Made by a program: the position numbers and the translations under genes | Notes under the pieces: model-generated | Seen by the model: the letters and a program-made list of their open reading frames with translations, nothing else | Told to the model about the DNA's origin: nothing | Database searches by the model: none | Source: Chrysoporthe austroafricana | Taxonomy: Eukaryota > Ascomycota > Sordariomycetes > Diaporthales > Cryphonectriaceae | Assembly: GCA_001051155.2 (NCBI GenBank) | Contig: JYIP02000009.1 | Coordinates: 682,001 to 746,000, forward strand | Length of the DNA: 64,000 nt | Reading direction: 5' to 3' | Part shown: in pieces, positions 57,709-64,000 of the stretch | Numbering within the stretch: position 1 is the stretch's first letter | Layout: each line of letters opens with the position of its first letter

Positions 57709-59635
57709 CTAAGCCAGCGTCCGTACGATATAGAAGAGAAGATAGGCCTTGGCTCCTAGCACGTCAGACTTGGATGCCAGCTCGACTCGGTGGTCGTTGA
57801 AGGTGAACCACTGCTCTTGTGTCAGCCCTCCGTGTTGCGTTGGTGGCGATACATCAGGAACGAACTCACCTGGTCGCCAACCCGGCAGTACGAGATGTAG
57901 TGGCCGGTGTCGATCTCACCCACATGGACGACGACACTCATGAGATCATACGTACATGACCTCGAGAGCTCGTACTGCTCCTTCGCGTCTGCCGACCTCG
58001 CTCGGTTTGTGTATGGCAACATGCTCAACGACAGCGGGAATTGTACTTGCGTATCGATCTTAGCAGCAGACTTGTCTCGCGTGCCGTTCCTGAACTCAAA
58101 CCGCTGTGATGTGGTCAGCTATTGGTCATCGATGCCCCTGGAAGGCCCGCCGCTGCTCCCGCTTCTCGCAGTGACAGAAGATGGGATAGAGGGCGGGGTG
58201 CTCATGCATACCTTCAACTGAATAGATAAGACATTAGGCAGCCGCTTGATGCTGGTATGCCGACGTGCCTGCTGCGGGCCATTGCAGTTGTTGCATCGGT
58301 ACTCGCACTTGTCGGACTTGACGTACTCCTCCTCCAGACACTCCTGCAGCGTAAGAGATGTCTTCTGGCTTGCCTTCTTCCCTCTCTTCTGTGCCAGGTT
58401 CTCCAGGCCCACGCTGAGATCCAGGAACGACTGCACCTGGTTCGTCACGCCGCCGCAGTTCTGGCAGGTGGTCGTCGTCTGGAGCTTGCCGTAATACGTC
58501 TGGTGCATGATGCAGTTGCAGCTGTGCTCGCTGCCGATCTCTGGCTTCTTCCCGTCGCCGTTGCGCTCGTGTAGCTCCTCGGCGATGAACTGGAAGAACT
58601 CATGCGCGTCCTGCTCCTTGGTGGTCACAAGGTTCTCGAAGGCCTTGTTCTCGGAGATCCAAAAGCTCGACAGGATATTAGCCGCCGTGTAGCCGTTGGT
58701 CACCTCAGTGCCCCAGAAGTCTTGGAACATGTCATCCATCGCACAGCTCAAGCAGTTCTGCACCTCGCAGGAATTGCTGGAATGGCCATCACTGAGGTAG
58801 AAGTTCCTCAGTATGGGGTTGTGCAGGAAGCTCTGGAGGATGACGTTCTGGTAGCAGGTCGCACCTGCGTTGTAGATGCCCCGGAGACCATCCGCCCGGC
58901 ATGAAGGCATCATGGTGTTGGCGCTGATGATCTTGGGGTCCTCCTTGATGGCTTCTGCGAGCAGCTCATCGTATTTTCTCTTGCGGCCTGCGATGTGTCA
59001 GTCCGGCCGTGTGACAGCTGTGCGAGCCCGACAGGACGGTGAGGGGCCACGGTGGTACGGGGGCGAGCAGAGGTAAAGCATACTGGAAAACGTGCCCGTC
59101 CCAATCTTGCGATTCCTGAGATCCTCAAGGGTGGGATCCCAGACGAAGTCATCACACATGTGGCAGAAGAGTGAGCCCGTCTTGGAGTCGACAACTGGTC
59201 GGAGATGTTAGCCATGAAGTCCTAGCCGCGCTGGTACGCATCCTCGACTCACAGAAGCGATGTGACTTTTTGTCTCCATGCCTGCCAACATCGTCGTGGC
59301 TCATAACGATAGGACACTGCAGGCAGAGGAAGTTGGAGGTCAAGGACGCGGAGATGACGCTGTCCTTGACGCCCTTGCGGACCTGTGGGATGATGGGCAC
59401 ATTGTCATAAATCTGGCGCAGGATGGCCTTGTAGTGCTGGATGCAGGTGTTTGTGGTCTCCTGGCCCTGGCTCAGCAGCTGTTGCACATGTTCTGTATGC
59501 TGTGTTAGCATGGCCACATGTGAGAGGCATCGGGCTGGGCAAGACCGTACGACAGCCGAACATTGGTGTCCCTGGGACAGGCGAGTTGACCTTGACGTTC
59601 TTGGGCGAGGCCGGCGTGTGTGGGCGAGCCGCCAT
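57709..59635 (-). CDS. ubp8: Ubiquitin-specific protease, Ubp8/USP22-like
   Basis: Six exons (59635-59551, 59492-59253, 59194-59084, 58987-58212, 58103-57870, 57810-57709) give 515 aa; introns are 58-108 nt. The N-terminal part (~55-125) is a zinc-finger UBP domain: LCLQCPIV, GRHGDKKSHRFFVDSKTG, LFCHMCDDFVWDP. The catalytic domain follows: Cys box RGIYNAGATCYQNVILQSF (Cys190), TTKEQDAHEFFQFIAEEL, zinc-binding CQNC and CEYRCNNC pairs, and the His box TGHYISYCRVGDQWFTFND (His472, with Asn487/Asp488). It ends in AKAYLLFYIVRTLA. ZnF-UBP plus USP is the layout of yeast Ubp8/human USP22, the histone H2B deubiquitinase of the SAGA coactivator; nuclear. I favour Ubp8 for length and layout. The Cys box (NAGATC) is slightly off consensus but keeps Cys. 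Confidence 0.9.
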
Positions 59636-61192
59636 GTTGGGTGCCCGGTTGTCTCCTCCTAGTGACTAAACAATATGCGTATCCAAGCTCTTGTGACAGG
59701 CTGCAGCTTTTGCCCTCCTCCGTCGGTACGGTGCCTTGAGGGCGGACTGGAGAACGAGTGCGAAGGGCCGGCCGGGGGACAACGGGCTGTTCACCCAATT
59801 GATCTTCGATTGCGCCCGGCCCGCGTGAACCTCAGGGCTGACACAAGAGGCCTGGCTCTTTCGCAGTGGCCGGAGGACTGTACGACGCCTCTGATTCCCC
59901 GCTTCGACGGCTCAGATCGGTCGTGTATCGCAAGTCGGGCGCAGGTGGGCTCGTCTCGCTGGGGGCGGGGGGGGAGGGCACGGGTGGTCTCGTCCTTGTC
60001 GCGCAGGCGATGGGCGGCGCCAAAGGGGGAACCCGGGAAGGCTGCGAACTGACAATCAAACGGCAACACGCACAAAGTCAGCACGCTCTCCTAGACCGCC
60101 CCCGTCACGTTGCTGCTTGCTCCTGGGGACAACTCACCAAGCCAGAGGGGTCCGGGGACGACGTCTCGGATGACGGAGGCTCGAGGATCTTGATAATGCT
60201 ATGTCTTGAACTCTTTTCGAGACGATCCCTGGGGCGCACTTTTGAGACCTAACTCCAGGGCAATCCGCGGGCAGGCGAGGTAAATTGCGATAAGAAGCTT
60301 ATCGTGCCCTGTACGGGACCGGGGTGAGCCAACCTTGCACGCTATGACAAGGGCAGCCTCTCCAGGCACGCTGTAGTGAGTACTAAGTAGTATGCGAGTA
60401 TCACCGCAGTAAGCGATCTCACAGGCAGCAGGCGTCCCGTTCGCCCTAAGGTTTAGCGTCTGCTCGTAGCGGGCGCACGGCGTGCACGGGTCGCCAGGGC
60501 CTCTTGCTCACGGCCCGGGGCGGCAGGCTTCTTCGGCGCGACACGACACACTGAGGGCCTGCCTGTGACGCCGCCGTAGGAGAATAAGCTCGCTCGACGG
60601 TCCACACTGCCAGGTGCACTCAAAACCGAGCGACCTAATCAGTGCCGTCTATATATAAGAGAGACGTGTCCTCAGGATCCTATAGTACAGCCTATTGAGG
60701 CATAGACGGGCCCAGACAAAGGTCGCTTTGAAGGATCTTCGCCAGACTAACCTCCTCTCGGATCTGCAGATTGAGTTTATAGATGCCCTCACGCTGGATA
60801 ATCACCATCCCCTTGCAGTCCAGATGTGAACGGTGGAAGAGCCTCCACGATACTCTTGTTTCCGCTACTCCTCGCCCGTGCCCTCTCCATCCTCCCGGTG
60901 ACCGCTTAGCGGCCTGCTAGAAACAGACTAGATGAATCCTAATCGAGGTTCCAAGGACTCTTATTCACAGCCTGTCTTGTCGGGGGGAGGGGCGGGTGCA
61001 CCCGTATCCCACCCTAACCCTTTAGACCGCACTCGCAGTTTGGGGCAGGCAGAGGCCGCTATCTCATCCGGCACCTCGATGGCGACGACACACTTACCTC
61101 GGCTGTCCCGCTGCACCCATAGCGAGCGAGACTCACCTCTCCTTCGAGAGTAACACCTACTATCGAGCGCCATCCCCTCATCTCGCCCGTGG
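59636..61192. other. Intergenic region between divergent genes
   Basis: Promoter side of the Ubp8-like gene, then GC-rich sequence with a G-run near 59967-59975 and no supported gene. A 128-codon frame (59866-60252) lacks motifs. The last part is the promoter of the LACTB2-like gene. Confidence 0.55.
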
Positions 61193-62074
61193 ATGCGCAT
61201 CACACCTTCCCTCCACCACCCACTCAGAATGGCCCTTCAACTCGTCCCCCTTCCGGAGGTAGAGCGCCTCTCCCCGGTCTGCATCCGCCTGCTCGGCGGG
61301 AACCCCTCCAAGTTTACCCTGCAGGGTACGAACACCTATCTCATCGGCCGGGGCCCCAGGCGGCTGCTCATCGACACGGGCGAGGGGCGGCCCAGCTGGA
61401 AGGCCGCCCTGCAGCGGACGCTGGCCGAGGAGAAGGCGAGCGTGAGCGCGGCGCTGCTCACGCACTGGCATGGAGACCACGTCGGAGGGGTCAAGGACCT
61501 GCTGGGCCTGGAGGCAGCGGCGGAGGTCTACAAGCACCAGCCCGGCGAGGGCCAGATAGACATCAGGGACGGCCAGCGCTTCGAGGTCGAGGGCGCTACA
61601 CTGACCGCGCATCACACGCCCGGGCACACGGTCGACCATATGGTCTTCGTCCTCGAGGAGGAAGACGCCATGCTTACCGGCGATAACGTGCTGGGCCAGG
61701 GTACGGGCGTGTTTGAGGACCTGGCGGCTTACATTTCAAGTCTAGAGAAGATGGGGCCGCTGTTCAAGGGGAGAGCATATCCCGGTCACGGGCCGGTGAT
61801 CGACGACGGGCCGGGCAAGATTCGGGAGTACATCCAGCACCGGCAACAGCGGGAGGAGCAGATCACGCAAACGCTGAGGTCTGTGAACGAGACGGTCGGG
61901 CGGGCGGCGTGGGAGCCGATGGAGCTGGTGAAGGTGATTTATGCCGATGTCCCGGAGAACCTGCATATCCCGGCCCGGGGAGGCGTGGTGCACGTGCTGC
62001 AGAAGCTGGAGAGGGAAGGGAGGGCGCATGAGGAGGATGGCCGGTGGGTGTTGAGAGATCGGCCAGCCCTATAG
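61193..62074 (+). CDS. Metallo-beta-lactamase-fold hydrolase, LACTB2-like
   Basis: Single exon, 293 aa from the first ATG (61193), or 281 aa from the second (61229), which reads MALQLVPLPEVERLSP and fits relatives better. MBL-fold motifs: TLQGTNTYLIG, LLIDTGEG, the metal site THWHGDHVGG (HxHxDH), HHTPGHTVDHM, LTGDNVLGQGTGVFED and YPGHGPVIDDGPGKI. All zinc ligands expected for the family are present. Two lineages share this layout: LACTB2, a mitochondrial single-strand endoribonuclease, and the atrochrysone carboxyl-ACP thioesterases of fungal polyketide clusters. With no polyketide synthase nearby, the LACTB2-like housekeeping role is more likely. The C-terminal winged-helix-like part (NLHIPARGGVVHVLQKLERE) also fits LACTB2. 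No clear targeting peptide is visible. Confidence 0.88.
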   Translation: MRITPSLHHPLRMALQLVPLPEVERLSPVCIRLLGGNPSKFTLQGTNTYLIGRGPRRLLIDTGEGRPSWKAALQRTLAEEKASVSAALLTHWHGDHVGGVKDLLGLEAAAEVYKHQPGEGQIDIRDGQRFEVEGATLTAHHTPGHTVDHMVFVLEEEDAMLTGDNVLGQGTGVFEDLAAYISSLEKMGPLFKGRAYPGHGPVIDDGPGKIREYIQHRQQREEQITQTLRSVNETVGRAAWEPMELVKVIYADVPENLHIPARGGVVHVLQKLEREGRAHEEDGRWVLRDRPAL

Positions 62075-64000
62075 CACTGGAATTATGAGCCACGCGATAA
62101 GATCCAGACATCGTGTGGGCGCGGCTAGAAAGGCCGCCCAAGCGAAGGTCAATGCCCACCCACCGTTCGCAAGGCTGAGTGACGTCATCTGATTATACAG
62201 CCGCCGCCCAATGTGCAAAGTCCAGAGGCCGGGCTGAGGCCGGGCTAGGCTGGGTATACGGACGTACTATGGTAGAGATCGTTTGTTAGACATCTTCCTC
62301 TCCATGCCATCTCGGGCAAGGCTGGATCAGGCGTTCAGAGCAGTCTAGGCCCCGTCGCGCCCAACGAGGTACGCATTCATGCGTACCGTTTGACGGATAA
62401 TACCGGGCGTCATCCTCCGCCCGAGCGCCGGCAACTTCGGGCAACGTCAAAGTTGACGCCAGCTGTGGCTTTGTCGAGGAGTCCAGCTGCTTCTAAAGGC
62501 GTGCTGGCAGGCATGTGGGAGGCACCGGCAGTGACTAATTGCGAAGTCGTGTCCCCTTTGTTGCGGAAAAGGAAAAAGGCGGAAACGGTGAGCAGTAGCG
62601 CGTACTCAGTAAGCCACCACTGGCCACCAACCATCTGCACAATCCTGCAGGCGGTCCCGTGTGCGACCCATGAGCATACATACTAGCATAGTATGTCTTG
62701 CTAGCTCAGCCGCTGGGCAGTGGCTTACTAGGTGGGTATAATATGCTGTCGGCGGGAAAAGCGGATACGAGCCTGTCGACGGAGCCGGGTTCACGGTGAG
62801 TCCCGGCGGAAAGACCTGCAAAAGAGCTTGTGGTCCTCAAAATTTATATTTTGGTGATAGCAAAACACACAAGGATGGGGTTTGAGAATGCATCCTACGC
62901 ATAATTTGTGACAACCCAAATTTGTTCACCGGTCAACCCCTCATGTTGTGCGGTAACCACGCACGTTCCCAAGGTGTGAAATACAGGGATTTGATGCAGC
63001 AGTTGAAGCAGGCGGCAGGCTGCTGATAGTAAAAAAAGAAAAACAATACTCATTCCCGCCAAATTCCCGCTACTCTGCGACCTTGCGAGAAGCGAGTTCG
63101 GAGGTTTCGTGGCTTCCGCAAAGACCGAAGATGACGGTGTGACAAGGTTGGAAATCTGACAGGCAGTGGATCGTCATGCAGTGGTGGGGACGTGGAACTC
63201 TGCGAGGTAAGCGCGCAGAAGCGAAACGCGGGTGAACAAGAGGGGATCCCAGGAGTTCTGCCCGGAAAGTTCGGACCAAATTCTGACCTCTCATGCATCA
63301 TCGTTGATTCATCAGTGGCAGCGATGGGCTTACAGTACCCAGCGCGCACGGTAGCACAGGGCAGGGAAGAAGCAGGCGTCGTACGAACTTTGCACGTCGC
63401 CTGCAGCTCCTGGCCCCACAAGGAGCTGCAAACGTTGATGTGGGAGCGTTCCCGGCGACCCGGTATCGACTGGTCGGCGCACGCAAAAGCGGGGGGGCAG
63501 GACTGGAGCGCCTTGCAGGAACGCCCGGCCTTGTCTTTCCCATAGTAACGAACCGATTGTGCCCTCGGGATCCCGATGCCAATACCTGGGGGTCAGGGTG
63601 TCATCCACGTCCCTCTTGGCGATGCGTGGGCGGCCAGGTCTGCCACTCCGTACGCTCATCGCATCAGCAGAGGCTCGGCCACTTTGGACGTTGACGCCCT
63701 AGGTGGAGACCATGCGATCAGTCTTGGCTGGCCATGGATTTTCTGCCCGGGAACTATGAAATCGCCGTGCGCATCCTAACTGATGTTCTGGGGATTCTCG
63801 ACGGCTGGGCCCACGTGAGGTTGTCGATCGGCCCCAGCATCAAGCGTCAAGCGGATGAGCGTGGTTAGCTCCAGCGACCCTTCAGCCTTAGCTCTTACCA
63901 GTAGCGCCACTTGCTGTGAGTTGAGGCTCCGTAAGTGCCGGCAGATCCTGACACTGTGTGCAAGTGCTCGCCGGGGTGACGTAGCCGCGATGCTATATCG
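62075..64000. other. Gene-free right end
   Basis: 3' flank of the LACTB2-like gene, then sequence with only short overlapping frames (longest 123 codons at 63050-63421 minus) and no motif. An AT-richer patch lies near 62840-62890. No gene, tRNA or repeat supported. Confidence 0.5.

Overview
This is nuclear DNA of a filamentous ascomycete (Pezizomycotina, most likely a Sordariomycete). Genes carry short 49-140 nt spliceosomal introns with GT-AG ends and CTGAC/CTAAT-type branch sites. Zn(II)2Cys6 regulators and a cytochrome P450 are present, and the 375-residue complex I 40 kDa subunit has, as I recall it, the length of the Neurospora protein. Genes were reassembled exon by exon, and every spliced model given here keeps a continuous reading frame and a length that is a multiple of three.

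Region 1 (about 3.7-20.2 kb) is an accessory, cluster-like block: a Zn2Cys6 regulator (+), an SDR-like protein (+), a 1249-residue biotin-dependent LamA-like carboxylase (-), a P450 (-), a LamB/YcsF (PxpA-like) protein (-) and a second Zn2Cys6 regulator (-). LamA+LamB recall the Aspergillus nidulans lam (lactam utilisation) locus and the bacterial pxpABC-accBC genes for 5-oxoproline. The likely theme is ATP- and biotin-dependent opening of a lactam or pyroglutamate-like substrate, with oxidative tailoring and local regulation. The flanks (1-3.7, 13.1-16.1 and 20.2-22.8 kb) hold no recognisable genes.

Region 2 (22.8-39.2 kb) holds mitochondrial glutaryl-CoA dehydrogenase, a Ubc4/5-type E2, a rhomboid protease, a sugar-acid/dihydroxy-acid dehydratase, a small protein with a cysteine-rich hydrophobic tail, a nuclear-looking acidic protein and an 18-cysteine metallothionein-like protein, separated by long empty stretches.

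Region 3 (42.1-62.1 kb) is the housekeeping part: an unrecognised Ser/Thr-Pro-rich protein, a cytochrome b5-acyl-CoA dehydrogenase fusion, FEN1/Rad27, tRNA-Glu(UUC) with an intron, Rpn9, the 40 kDa complex I subunit, an Efm5-type lysine methyltransferase, a Ubp8-like deubiquitinase and a LACTB2-like hydrolase. Notable splicing: a 5-nt microexon in FEN1 that encodes the catalytic Asp34, a 14-nt microexon in the complex I gene and a GC-AG intron in the second regulator. The last 1.9 kb shows no gene.
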